A DNA stretch of 64,000 nt from Histoplasma ohiense (Eukaryota; Ascomycota; Eurotiomycetes; Onygenales; Ajellomycetaceae). The notes beneath the pieces were generated by a model, which was not told the origin of the DNA, did not search any database, and saw only the letters and a program-made list of their open reading frames with translations. Of this stretch, positions 24,039 through 35,849 are shown piece after piece (positions within the stretch are counted from its first letter, which is position 1; each line of letters starts with the position of its first letter). The translations under genes and the position numbers were made by a program. The DNA lies in assembly GCA_017607445.1 (NCBI GenBank), contig JAEVHH010000004.1, positions 6,262,001 through 6,326,000 of the forward strand. Direction: 5' to 3'.

Positions 24039-24301
24039 TGTGAGGTGTAGTGACAGTGTGAAGAGTAACAGTAGAAGATAGTTTATAGTGTAACAGAAAT
24101 AATAGTAATATATTGTAGAGTGTAATATAGTAGCATAATGTAGTGTAGCTAATCACTAAGGAAGAAAAGAAAGAGAAAGAAGATGTGCGAAATACATACA
24201 TCAATATATATATACATATAGAAATAGCGGTAGCGAGAGTATAATGAAAAGAGGTAAGAATAAGCGAAGATAATAAGGAAATAATAAATGAGTGCATTAC
24301 A
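24039..24301 (-). repeat. 5' LTR of Gypsy-B B2
   Basis: A 263-bp LTR, partner of 3491-3753. Outside it lies gtaaa (24302-24306), the target duplication. This copy keeps GG or CG at six of the eight sites where the two LTRs differ, so most changes occurred in the 3491 copy. Confidence 0.92.
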
Positions 24302-25734
24302 GTAAAGCACAGAATATTGATTCTTTTGCTGCTGAGTAAAGAGAGAAGATAAAAGAAAAGAGTATAACTGTTGCTGAAAATATGCTATAAACAATTTCTG
24401 AGAATGATATATTGCATGCTGATGGTTGTGTGTATGTCCCTCAATAAAAGACACTCATTGATGAAATTATCAGTGCAAACCATAATGATCCACAGAGGGG
24501 TCACTTTGATATAAAAAAGTTTATAGACAGTATTCAGAACAAATACTATTGATATGAGCTAGTCAGAAATATCAAAGATTATATATTCACTTATGATACT
24601 TGTCAAAGAGTAAAGTTAAAATGACACAGATAATATGAAGAATTGAGTACAATTCTCTTATCATCAAATTCTTTTGAGTTCATTACTATGAATTTTATCA
24701 CAGACTTACCAGCCTCTACATTTCTTCATCAAATCTATGATGCAATTTTAGTGATTGTGGATATATATATCAAGTTTACAATCTATATTTCTTGCATCAA
24801 AAACATTACTGCTGATGAACTAGCAGAAATCATTTATATCAAGTTCTATACAATTTATAAAGTACTCAAAAACCATACATCTGATTGAGGTTTGCTATTT
24901 ACAAGCCATTATTGATCCACCTTTTGTTATATACTAGATGCATGCCAGAAACTTTCAACAGCCTTTCACTCTCAAACAGATGATCAAACAGAATGACAAA
25001 ATCAAATCTTGAAACATTATCTTCAATGCTTTATCAACTATCATCAAAATGACTGAGTATGCTGGCTACTGCTGATGCAGTTTGTTTACAATATCTCTCA
25101 ACATGTCTCTACTGAAATGACATCCACAGAAGCCTTAATGGGATATCAATTTGATTTGAAAATTAATGTCAGTAAATCACCACAACCAGTCGCCATACAT
25201 GCTGCTAGCTGCACAAAACATATTGAGAAAACACATCATAAGCTCATTGAGAATCTACAAAAAATGTGACAAGCACAGAAAATCTATTATAATACAAAAT
25301 ATAAGCCTCAACAATTTAAAATAGATGACTATATCATACTCAATACAAAAAATCTTCAATTACTGTATCTAGTTTGCAAACTCAATCATAAATATGTTGA
25401 ATTCTTCAAGATTCTGAATACCATCAGAAAACAAGTGTACAAACTAGAACTGTCATCTTTATATAGAAGTATTCATTCTGTATTCTATATATCTTTATTG
25501 AAGCCATACAACTGCAGAAATGAAGCTCTATCAGAATCAGAACTGAAACTTGTCAATGAAGAAGAAGAATATTAAATTGAAGAAATTCTTGAAAAATAAC
25601 AATGAAAAAACAAACCTCTGAAATATTTTGTAAGATGGACAGATTGGGGTTCTAGTGATGATACATGAAAATCAGAAGAAAACATATTGAACACTCAGAC
25701 ATTTGAAATCTTTCTCAAACAAGAAAATGAATGA
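24302..25734 (+). pseudogene. Gypsy-B pol (B1), integrase and chromodomain
   Basis: Integrase of B1: a zinc-finger region with NHNDPQRGHF-like residues near 24480-24610, the DDE core (ITMNFITDLPAS near 24680), and the C-terminal FHVSLLKPY-type motif near 25490, which is decayed. A chromodomain remnant follows (YQVEEIL degenerate, LKYFVRWTDWG near 25617-25650). It closes at the TGA at 25732-25734, homologous to 5572-5574 in B2. Interruptions are mostly TGA, with a few TAA near 25570-25600. Confidence 0.8.
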
Positions 25735-26221
25735 CAAATACAAAATCAACATACTCTCAAACATCAAAAGCACAAACATCAAATCAAAAGATGTCAGAAG
25801 CACAAATCTTAAATCAAAAAAGCTAGAAGCACAAATCTCACTCAAACTTCAATCAAATGCATTTTTTTAGAAGGATTTTATAAGAGAAAAGAAAAAAAAA
25901 AGAGAAAAATTCAATTTGAGTATAATAAATACAAAAGATAAAACATACAAGCAAGAAAAAAACAAAGAAAATGAGTCTTAAGAAAAGTCTAAAAACTCTC
26001 AGTTCATTTATTTTCATCTCATCTCTCATCTCTCACTTTCTTCTCTCTCTTCATCATTCTCTTCATCCCCTCTCTGCCATCCTCTTCTTATACTGCCTCT
26101 GGTACTCATTAAGCACTGAGCCTCATTGTGAATGCAAAGACATTGATAAATGCCTCTTTCACAGAACATTTGCTTTCTTCTCTCTACTCTTCTTCATCAA
26201 CTCCTTCATCTGTTGACACAT

Positions 26222-26554
26222 TCACTGAAGAAAGACCTCTCCCCTCATGATCTTCTCCCACATCTTCATATTATGGAGCTCATACCTCTCATATTCTGCT
26301 GCCTCCACTGTCAGAGTCTTCACAATCTTCTTCATTGACTCTTCAGTCAACTTCTTCAACCTCTCTTCAGCTGACCCCTCTTCAGCCAACTCCTTCTCAG
26401 TCAACTTCTTCATCATAGAGCTCTCAGAGCTCACCACTTTCAAAACCCTTATATTCTTCTCCACACTCTTCTCTTTCTCTAATGTATTCACTCTGAAAGA
26501 AATGAGTACAACCACTGTCTCCATAACCTGCACCCCTGCAGACTCAGCTGTCAC
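26222..26554 (-). CDS. antisense ORF of Gypsy-B (copy in B1), unknown function
   Basis: A 110-codon ORF antisense to B1 and homologous to 4745-5035 in B2 (shared blocks: ETVVV, LEKEK, LKVVS, AEE, KKIVK, LT.AA). It is rich in Glu, Lys, Val and Ser. Preservation of the same strand and frame in two diverged copies suggests that the family carried a real gene here. The sense strand is also open (25971-26216, 26247-26564), so overlapping reading is unresolved. The product is unknown. Confidence 0.45.
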   Translation of the reverse strand: MTAESAGVQVMETVVVLISFRVNTLEKEKSVEKNIRVLKVVSSESSMMKKLTEKELAEEGSAEERLKKLTEESMKKIVKTLTVEAAEYERYELHNMKMWEKIMRGEVFLQ

Positions 26555-27531
26555 TCAGTACTGAGATCACAGAATATTTGTCTCTGCTCTGCTCTGAGCA
26601 GACAACATTGTCAGATGAAATGCATTCAATTGTTTTATCAAATAACAAAGATAACTTTTGTGATTGATCATATTCTCTTCAGTCATCACCCCCACAAAAA
26701 TAAACACTCATCTGTGCATGATATGCCTCAGAAGAGGTGTATCACATATCTAGTATCATTATCAGTATATCAACATTGCTAAGAGCACTACTATCTATCC
26801 AAAAAGCAAATTTGAAGAAAAAGAAAAAGAAAATAAGAATTAAAGAGAATTACTCATGGATTTGCAGAATTTCTCTGCAGAGACACAAGTCTCACAACAC
26901 TTTCAGACATTTGATCTCAATGCACATCAAAAATCAACATTCTCAAATCTAGAGACACAACATTCACACAGAATCTGACTATTGTATGTCATATGATTAG
27001 AGCTAAACCTAGAGCAATATAACAAGTGAACAGCAAATAGCACTATACAGAAATGAGCTAGTGACACACATGACCACACTAATAACACCACTGACAAAAA
27101 ACATCAACAATAATACATGATAAACATTCAAGAAACAACTTACTTAAAATTGAGATAATCAAGAAAGCTCATTTCAATAAAAAAGAAAGAGAGAGAGAAC
27201 AATGATATAAAAATTTAAAAATTTTTTGAAAAATGAGAAATCACAGCAGAAAGACAAAGAGCTTTGATGATGATCAAGTTAAAAAAGAAAAGAAATCTTC
27301 AAAAGAGAAAGAAATTCTTTTTACTTCTCTGCACACAATCTCTAGCAATCAGAGAATCCACCAATTCCATCTCATTAGAAAATCAATAACAACATATATA
27401 CAAGCTATCTAGAGGACGCGATCAATACACTGCTATCAACAAGCAGAAGTTACAATACAGAAATGCAATTATCTACTAGTAAGCAATCTATACAATCACT
27501 GAGAACAGCTCTTATAAAAAAGAGGGGCAAT

Positions 27532-27789
27532 TGTAATGCATTTGTTTATTATTTCCTTATTATCTTCACTTATTCTTATCTCTTTCCATTATACTCTCAC
27601 TACTGCTATTTCTATATGTATATATATATTGATGTATGTATTTCGCACATCTTCTTTCTTTTTCTCTTCTTTCTTAGTGATTAGCTACACTACCTTACAC
27701 TACTACACTCTACAATATATTACTATTATCTTCACTACGCTATATACTATCTTCTACTGTTACTCTTCACACTGTCACCACCTCTCACA
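27532..27789 (+). repeat. 3' LTR of Gypsy-B B1
   Basis: A 258-bp LTR from TGTAATGCATTTG to CACCTCTCACA, the reverse complement of the B2 LTRs. It is followed at 27790 by Gypsy-A sequence, so B1 itself had inserted into a Gypsy-A copy. Confidence 0.9.
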
Positions 27790-27975
27790 ACTATCACATC
27801 AAATATACTGTAATGAAAATACTGGATACACATAATTATCAACTCAATATCTTATCTGATATTTATAATATCTTTTATATAAACCTGTTTCAATCTACAG
27901 CGGTGAATTCATTCCTCTCACAGAGAATCTTCAACTGACAGTTATCTATCATTATAGAAGAAAATAATACACTTA
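27790..27975 (+). pseudogene. Gypsy-A fragment, end of integrase
   Basis: 186 bp matching A1 from about 22270 to 22450 (KYTVKKVLDTHNYQLNTPSDI region), so it is the piece between integrase and chromodomain. It is the host sequence of B1 on one side and of the B3 LTR on the other. Confidence 0.8.
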
Positions 27976-27991
27976 TATAATGCACTTGTTT

Positions 27992-29326
27992 CAACAACGA
28001 GCAAAACCCCGAATGAGCCCATTTCTTCGAATTAGACAACGCGAGTACCCTCAGTCAATTCCTGCTGCCTTCATCAGTAACTGCTGCAAATTTGGAAAGA
28101 TTTGATGAAGTTTTGAAAGAGATATTTGATGAATAGTGTTTTGGCATCTGCTTGGGCGGAGTTTCAACATTTCATCAAATTGCTCCATCAATACTGAGTC
28201 AATTCAACTCAGATTTTGATCACAGATAGATCTATCTTATTTTGATAATCTATTAAAATCTTGTTCAATTTGATCTGCAGTTGCTTGAGTTATTCTTGAT
28301 TCTTTGTTTGTGAAAACTCTGATCAATTTTTGTGTTCCAACACATCCATGCCAAGTCCCCCCTGAGTACCTCCCAGCCACACGTGCCTGCCAAGTAACAA
28401 AAAGATACCTCGGCACAATTGACTAGTGCATACCCCATCAATTTGAATCCATCGTCCCTTGAATCCCTCATCGAATCCCTTCGAATAACCCCTCCATTGA
28501 TAAGAACATAAGATAAAAGTGGAAATTTCAGTGTTTGAAAGATAGCTTGATCCCTGCAAGTAGTTTGTATATATATTTATATATATATAATCTATTATAA
28601 AGGAAAAAAGTGCAGGTTTAGCCTGTTGATTCTTCATTTGCATACCCATTTCTTTGGAAACTCAATATTCAACTTATTGGGAGCTATTCAGTAGGATAAA
28701 GTGTTTCAATTTGAATGAAAGAGAATTCATTTAGTATTGAAAGCTTTTGATATTTCAGGAATATAATCTTAAACTGAGGAGAGGCCTAGTTTAAGCAGAG
28801 ACTTTGACAAGCTTTTTATTAAAGAAAAAGACAAAGTTTGAAAGAGATAGAGTATTTTCTCTGTTTTAGCTCTGAGTTAATAAAACAGAGAATTTCTGCC
28901 CAAAAATTCATATTTCTTTTATCTTATTCAAAGGCTGAAGAGCTTTCATTAATACTGATCAAGTGGTTATTATATACCTTTTCTTTATCAATTGAGCTAC
29001 ACACTTGTTGTGTGGGGAGATTTTTGAAGTAAAGAATATAACTAACTAGTTTTAACAGCTTCTCTTCAAAAAGCTGAGTATTTTTTGTTAGTTTTTCTTT
29101 CAAAAACTGACATTTCAGTCTTGACTTAATCAAGTTGAAATCATTAGTCTCCCCTCCTCTGTCAAGTTTGTAGCACTCAACTTTGTGAAGATTTAACTGA
29201 TTTATCTCTAAAAATCAGTATTAGTTTATTAAGTTCTCTTGAAAAACTTAATCTAGTTACTATTACTAGTAGGAAAAATAGCTTGAAACACAATCAAATC
29301 ATCTAAATCTGTCAATATCTATTAAA
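27992..29326 (+). other. LINE-2 5' UTR, with antisense frame
   Basis: The leader homologous to 12033-13355. CpG sites remain at 28010-28050 and 28440-28490. The minus strand holds a 108-codon frame (28323-28649) that is homologous to one in the LINE-1 leader; whether it is translated is unknown. The (AT)n run lies at 28567-28590. Confidence 0.65.
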
Positions 29327-30841
29327 ATGATAGAGAAGGATGTCTTTTCTGATGAGATTCCTGAGATTGAGTTTCTTAAAAAATGAAAAAAGAAATATCA
29401 AGATCAGATGCAAGAAATTCAAAACCTTGAAAATGCTGCCAAATGCTTGAAAAATCAATGTATGGAGGAAAAAGATACTGAAGTACTTCATATACTGCTA
29501 ATTCAAGCAAGACAGCTGAATGAGATTTTAAAATATAAACTGAGAATCTCTTCTAAACTAGAAAAGGTTTTTGAGATGAAATCTTTGAGTTCATCTCAAT
29601 CTACAGAACAGAAAACAGAGCTGAGAATTTATGCTCAAGCTGCAGCAGTGTCTTCTACCTCTTCTGTTACAAAAATTGCATCCTTGAAAAAAAGATATAC
29701 TCAGAATTCAAAATCTGCTGATTCTTTGAATACACTGAGTTCAGAAAAATCAAGAAAAGAGCTAAAAGATGAGAGACTTCTTCAGTCAAAAGCTCAAAGG
29801 CTAATTGTTAAAATCTTTAACAAAGAAGTCTTTGAGAAAAAGATGCTATCAAATGCAAGTCTTATTTTTCAAATGAGAAATGAGATAAATCATGCATTAA
29901 ACTCTGTCTTTGAATCTGAACTACACAGATCAGTTGTAGCTTCAGTTGAAAGCTCTTTTCTTGGAAATTCAATAATTCTCACTACCATGCCTGAGTTCAA
30001 TTCTGATTTTCTGATTCAAAATCAACAGATCTGGACCCCCATAGTAAAATCTCTTTTAAAAACTGAGATTTCAGTGGAAAAAGATGAGAAATGGGGCAAG
30101 TTTGTTCTCCATGACATACCTACAGCAATCTTCAATCATGATGATGGACTGATTCAACTTCAGCATGAAATTGAAGATTTCAATTCAATCAAATTAAAAA
30201 AGCTGCCAATTTGGCTGAACAATGAGAAGCAAAGAGAAAATAGACAAAATGCTTCAGTGCTAATCATAACTGAGTCATTTGAACAGTCTAAACTCTCCTT
30301 TGTAAGAATTGCTGGTATGAGAATGAGAACATATGAATTTAAAGATACAAGAGAAAATCTAAAATCTCAAATTCAGTGTTCAAATTGTCAGAAGTATGAT
30401 CATTTTGCAAATCTCTGTAAGAGAAATGTAAGATGTCAAATTTGTGCTCAATCTCACAAAACAGCTGAGCACAGTTGTCATCTATGTTTGAAAAAGGGAA
30501 AATTGTGTGAACATTCCAAATCCATTGCAAAGTGTGCCAATTGTAAAGAGCCTCATTTTGCAAATTCAAAAGAATGTGTATTTGCTCCCAAATCAGAAAA
30601 GTCATCAGTACAGACAAATAACTCAGTCTCTACTAATGTAAATGATAGCAATAAACAAAAAAGAAGAAATTCTCAACTCTCTAAATCTGCTATCTCTGAA
30701 CCTTCTGCAAAGCAAAAAATTAGATCACAGAAGTTACCAAGAACCTCTGTTCAAACAAAGATAAAAGATACACATATGCAGAATATGATAGCAGTTGAAG
30801 TTGTGAATAATAGATTCAGTCTATTATCTGACTCTGAATAA
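29327..30841 (+). pseudogene. LINE-2 ORF1, one in-frame TGA
   Basis: The gag-like ORF1 from the ATG at 29327 to the TAA at 30839-30841. It is open for 477 codons from 29408 and has a single TGA near 29385, where LINE-1 has an Arg codon. It keeps the coiled-coil start and the Cys/His knuckles (CSNCQKYDHFANLC; the knuckle Gly is changed to Asp). No frameshift, which supports the idea that the LINE-1 shifts are recent or technical. Confidence 0.88.
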
Positions 30842-30868
30842 AGAGAAACACTTCTTAATATTTGTGTA

Positions 30869-33800
30869 ATGTCAGAAAAACAACAAAAAAATGTTAAAAG
30901 TTCTACAAAAATCAAATTTATTCAAAATAATATGGACAGAACAAATCCATGTCTTTATTTCTGTTTACAAATTGGCTATAAGCAAAAGGCAGACTTCATT
31001 CTTGTTCAAGAACTCAGACTTGATGCTGACCAAGAGTATAGTGTATCTCATCCAGCATACTATTGTTTTTTACCAGAGAAAACAGATATTAGAGTTAGAG
31101 TGGCAATTTATGCTAGAAAGAATTCAAGATTTCAATTCAATCTGAGGTATGATTTGATATCTGACTCTGATATTCTTGTTGATGACATTGTGGATATGAA
31201 AAAACAGTTTGAAAATATTCAATTAATCAATGTCTACAATGAAAGATCACTGGGAGAAAACAATAGAACTTGGACATTTGATAGATGTTTAATGCAGTTG
31301 AAACCAGAAAAGAACTCAATAATCATGGGGGATTTCAATGCTCATCACTCTTGGTGGAATTCAGAAAGAACTCAATCAATTAGAGCTGCAAAACTAGTTG
31401 AATGAGCACTTTTAAACAAACTAGAGTTGATAAATGAGCAAGATATTCCCACTTTTCACAAGCCAGGTTTGAGACAGAAGTCAATTATAGATCTATGTTT
31501 TTTCTCTAAGAATCTATATGAGAATAAACATTTTAATTGGTATGTTGACTCAAATGAAACAAATGGTGCTGCCACTGGACATGAGATAATTCAAGTTGAT
31601 ATGGAATTGGATAGTAATCAAACAGTTCAAAACCCATTATATTCAAATCAATACAACTTTGAAAAAGCTCAGTGAACAGAAGTGAAAAGAATGATTGAAA
31701 AGTTGAAATTAGAGAATAGAGAAACTCTTTATTGGAAATCAGATACAAATCTTACAGATAAAATGCTTGAAGACAGAGCAAATTTAATCACTGAGATTAT
31801 TCTTTCAAGTATAAAGAAATATATTCCATTGAAAAGAGTCTCTGAATTCTCTAAGCCTTGGTGGAATGATGAGATTTCAAATAAAAGAAGACATTTAGCT
31901 AGAGTTAAAAAAGATTGAAAAGAAGATCTTGTTTCATTTGAGTATTTAAAGAATATTAGAAATGATTATTTCTCAACAATTAAAAAGGCAAAGACTGATT
32001 GTTGGAATAACTTTCTAGAAAATGCTCAGGGGAAAGAGATCTTCAAAGCTTTTAGATATACTAAGTCAAAAACAATGTCTAAGCTACCAACATTAACTTA
32101 TAATTTCCAGAATGAGGAAATTATAGCTAGCTCATTTGAAGATAAATGTCAAGCTTTTATGAGAATATTATTTCCATCATCAAATAATTCAACTGAGATT
32201 TGTTCTTTGCAAGAAGATAATGAATATGAACATGATAAGAAATGAGAATGGTCTGACTTAACTGAAGATGAATTAAAGACAGCTATTTTTTCATCTTCAA
32301 AGATCACAGCAGCAGGAGCTGATTCTATAAATCATTTAATAATTCAAGAGCTTTATTCAGTACTAAAAGATGAGCTCTTTGAATTGTTCTCAAATCTTTT
32401 GAAATATGGGTATCATCCTAATTGCTGGAGGCATGCTGTTGGAGTTATTCTTTCAAAACCCAATAGAAAACCAACTATTCCTAAATCTTATAGAGTGATA
32501 TCTCTGCTGAATTGCCTGGGAAAAATTCTGGAAAAGATAATTGCAACTAGATTATCTTTTCTATCTGCTACTACTGATCTATTATATGATGACCAAATGG
32601 GAAGTAGAAAGCAAAACTCAGCAATTGATGCAGTTCTCTCTGTAGTTCATGATATTCAACTTGCAAAGAATGAAAAAATGGTTACAACTGCAATGTTTAT
32701 TGATATAAAAGGTGCATTTGATTGTGTTTCACTTTCTCAAATGATTAATACTTTGATAGAACTGAGAATGCCAAAGTCTCTCATTAAGTGGATTATCTGT
32801 TTCATGTCAAAAAGAACTATTCAGTTGCTTTTTGATGGAATGAGACAAGATTTAACAGATATTGAGATAGGAGTTCCTCAGGGTTCCCCAGTCTCACCCA
32901 TTTTGTTTGCTATATTTATCAAGTTTCTATTTATTGATAGACAAATGGCAATTATGGTGAGAACTCCAAGCTATGTGGATGATTTAGGCCTAGTTGTAAG
33001 CTCAGAATCAATTATGAATAACTGCAATTTGATTGAGCAAGCAGCAACTGAAATGATTGAAAAAGCAAAATCAAAAAACATTGTTTTTGATATGGACAAA
33101 ACTGAATTAATTCATTTTTATCCAAATTTCAGAGAAAAGGATACTGAAGTTAAGCTTTTAAAGCATTCAATTAAATCTAAAAACTCAGTCAGATGGCTTG
33201 GTGTCTGATTAGATTCTCAATTGAATTTTAAATCTCATGTGCAAATAAAAACTGCAAATGCTGAAAGAATTTTAAACAGTATATTGAGGCTTTCAAATAC
33301 TGAAAGAGATCTGACATTTCAAGCAATGAGACAATTATATATTGCCTGTGTGACCTCTGTTTCAGATTATGCAGTTCAGGTGTGGTGGAGAGGTCAAAAA
33401 CACTTTATAGAAAGGTTTCAAAAACTTCAAAACTCAGCTTTAAGAAAGATTCTAGGAGTATTCAAAACTACTTCAATTAAAGCTATAGAAATTGAAGCCT
33501 CTATTTCTCCATCACAAGTGAGATTTGATAAAATCTGTATGAATTATGCTCTCAGAATTATGAAGCTATATTCACATCATTCTATTAGAAAGAGAGTTTC
33601 AAGTTCTTTTCCAAATGAGTCAAATGGATTAGAATTAGATTGGGAACTTTATCTTGATTGAAATGAGACTGATTTATCTGAAAATTCAAGTTCTTTACAA
33701 AGAAGAAGGATACCATCTCAGTTATTTAGAATTTGCTCAATGATTAAGAACTGTTTCTCTAGTGTAAATGTAGAGAGAGTAGCTATTGAAAATCTCTCTT

Positions 33801-34807
33801 CTTGAAAGAAAAGTCTTGATAATCTTGTTGATTTAAACATTAGTCAACTTTCAAAAGAAGATCAGACTCAAGAACATTTAAAGCTTTTGAAATATATGAA
33901 AAATAAAGCAATTCTTATATACACTGATGGCTCAAAATGTGAGAAAACAGGCAATCTTGGAGCTGGAATAGCATATTCAGAAAATGATAAAAACTATATT
34001 CTTGATTCTTGGCAAATTGGAAAAGAGTCAGAAGTTTTTAATGCTGAATTATTTGCAATTTCAAAAGCTTTCAAATTGATTGAAATGAAGAGTGAACAAT
34101 GGAAAAGATTTGAGCATATTTGAATATTCTCTGATAGTCAAGCAGGGCTTAAAAGACTTCAAAGTAATAAAATCAGCAGTGGACAGTCAATGCTAGAGCT
34201 GATTTTGAAAAGTCTTCAAAATATTCAAAGAAAAATCTCACTCAATTGTTCTATTCATCTTCACTGGGTGCCTGCTCACATGGATATATATGGCAATGAA
34301 ATGGCTGATAAAGCTGCAAAAAGAGCCACTGAGTTAGAAGTCTGCTGTCAAAGAATTGTAACATAGTCTTTTATTAAAAGAAGAATAAGAGAATTATGTT
34401 TACAAAAGTGACAAGATGTCTGGTTCATGCAAAGAAAAAGTGTACATTATTCCAGATTTGAAACTAAGCCAAAGTGGAAGACTTGCTCAATAAAGTGTAA
34501 GAAGAAACGTTTTGCTACAATAATGCAGCTAAAGCTTGAATATGAATATTTCAAATCATATTTAGCAAAGTTTAAAGATGATTTAAATGATCTGTGTTCA
34601 GATTGTCAGTTATATGAAAATCCAGAGCATCTTCTGTTACTTTGTACAAAGTATTCAGAACTAAGATTGAGACTGAGAGAGAAATATCAACTGAATTAGT
34701 TAAGTTTGAATTTGCTATTCAATACAAAAGCTGGAAATATGTTTTTAATTGAATATTTAAATGAGTCAAATATTGCTACAAGAGTTTGTTTGAATAGTGT
34801 TATTTGA
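30869..34807 (+). pseudogene. LINE-2 ORF2: endonuclease, RT, RNase H, degenerate
   Basis: The frame from the ATG at 30869 to the TGA at 34805-34807 is 1312 codons with no indel. The endonuclease GDFNAHHSWWN is at about 31327-31360, the RT box YVDDLGLVV at about 32974-33000 with an intact GVPQGSPVSP, the RNase H IYTDGSKCE at about 33916, and HWVPAHMD near 34262. In-frame stops fall at Trp codons: TGA at LVEW, AQW, DW, EW, GVW, LDW, SSW, HIW and QKW, and TAG at VTW. A CAA-type codon near 34697 is also TAG. It is dead but very recognisable. Confidence 0.92.
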
Positions 34808-35214
34808 TGATATTTAAATCAGTTGTTCTTGTTTATTTTATTTTGATCTTTTCTTTAACTTTGTTTATTGTTAATTTTCATTTGTTTCAAGCAGTTTGCT
34901 TCATTATTTGTTGATAAAGTCATTGCAAATGTTTTTTCTTTTCTGTTGATTTTTAATAGCTGCTGTCTTTTGTAATATTTATTTTCTTTGTTTTGAAGTT
35001 GAGTTGTGCTAACTCATTGACATTCTTTTGATTTTATTTTTGGATTGAATAGTTTGAATAGTTGTTTGATTCTGGGCTGGAATTCTGTTAATGCATGTGT
35101 CAAATTGTTTTTGTATATTAGAATATTCTTGATTTGAAAAATCCTGAAGTATTTCAGGTAGATGTCATAGTCACTGACTGTATACATCTATAATTGAAGA
35201 ATAATAATAATAAT
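34808..35214 (+). other. LINE-2 3' UTR and (AAT)n tail
   Basis: A 400-bp 3' UTR that ends with gaagaataataataataat. The segments at 35069-35107 and 35165-35214 are similar to the 3' half of the SINE at 53073-53465. This is the part a LINE reverse transcriptase is expected to recognise. Confidence 0.8.
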
Positions 35215-35358
35215 AATGCACTTGTTTATTATTCTCATTTATTATTTTCTTATTGTATATTATCTTCACTTATTCTTATCTCTTTCCATTATACTCTCGC
35301 TACCGCTATTTCTATATGTATATATATATCGATGTATGTATTTCGCATATCTTCTTTC
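35215..35358 (+). repeat. Gypsy-B LTR (B3), truncated, host of LINE-2
   Basis: The first part of a Gypsy-B LTR. Its opening TATAATGCAC is at 27976-27985, left of LINE-2, and the rest resumes here to cttctttc at 35358, where the hAT left end begins. About 110 bp of the expected LTR are missing beyond that point. Confidence 0.82.
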
Positions 35359-35849
35359 TAGACTGGCTGTGTGATCATGCATGGGACCATGATCAATTTT
35401 AGTGTTGGTCTCATTCTCATATATTTTGATTCTGGTCCCATATATTGTTTTTCAAACCAGTCACTTTACACTGTTTGTATTATAGCTCTGGTTTCATTTC
35501 ACTGTTTATAAGAAATATTTAGATCTCAAATATTGTTCTTATCTTGATTTCTGAGTCACAGTTCTGTTTGATTCCATTTTACAAAATGAGATCAAACAAG
35601 ATCATAACTTACTCATAATTACATAATACATATATCTTTATACTGAAGAGTAGCTAATTATGATATGAGTGTTATCAAATATTGTTATCTTTTTGATGTC
35701 ACAACAGAAATATCATTATATGTCTGTAGGCATTTTGAAAATTAAAAAACAAAAACAAAAACAACAACTGAGAATATTATAAAAAAAAAAAACAAAAATC
35801 TTCAGCAAAAAAAAAAAAATAATAAAAAAAAATAAAACAAATAAAACAA

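Larger units (their letters stand above)
3491..24301 (-). mobile_element. Gypsy-B copy B2, complete, inserted in B1
   Basis: This is a minus-strand Ty3/gypsy chromovirus bounded by two 263-bp LTRs (3491-3753 and 24039-24301) and a perfect 5-bp target duplication gtaaa (3486-3490, 24302-24306). Without its two nested guests (LINE-1 with its 14-bp duplication, and A1 with its 5-bp duplication) it is about 7.45 kb. The order in element sense is LTR, gag, pol (protease, RT, RNase H, integrase, chromodomain), a 1.8-kb region with an antisense ORF, polypurine tract and LTR. It is younger than B1 and older than LINE-1 and A1. Confidence 0.93.
24302..27789 (+). mobile_element. Gypsy-B copy B1, 3' segment
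   Basis: Continuation of B1 after the B2 insertion: the rest of integrase and chromodomain, the 1.8-kb region with an antisense ORF, a polypurine tract (aaaaaagaggggcaa ending at 27530) and the 3' LTR. It reads directly on from 3490 when compared with B2 pol. Confidence 0.9.
27992..35214 (+). mobile_element. LINE-2, full-length Tad-like LINE, decayed
   Basis: A 7.22-kb plus-strand LINE with 13-bp target duplication aatgcacttgttt (27979-27991 and 35215-35227). The target is the first bases of a Gypsy-B LTR. It has the same layout as LINE-1, with both ORFs in one register, but about a dozen in-frame stops. At codons that are TGG in LINE-1 I count about nine TGA and one TAG. Confidence 0.93.

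Noticed and set aside
25971..26338. Sense-strand Ser/Leu/Phe-rich protein in the Gypsy-B 3' region as a signal-peptide membrane protein
   Set aside because: It could equally be the shadow of the antisense Glu/Lys-rich ORF; hydrophobicity from TC-rich sequence is not good evidence. Left open under the antisense ORF entry.
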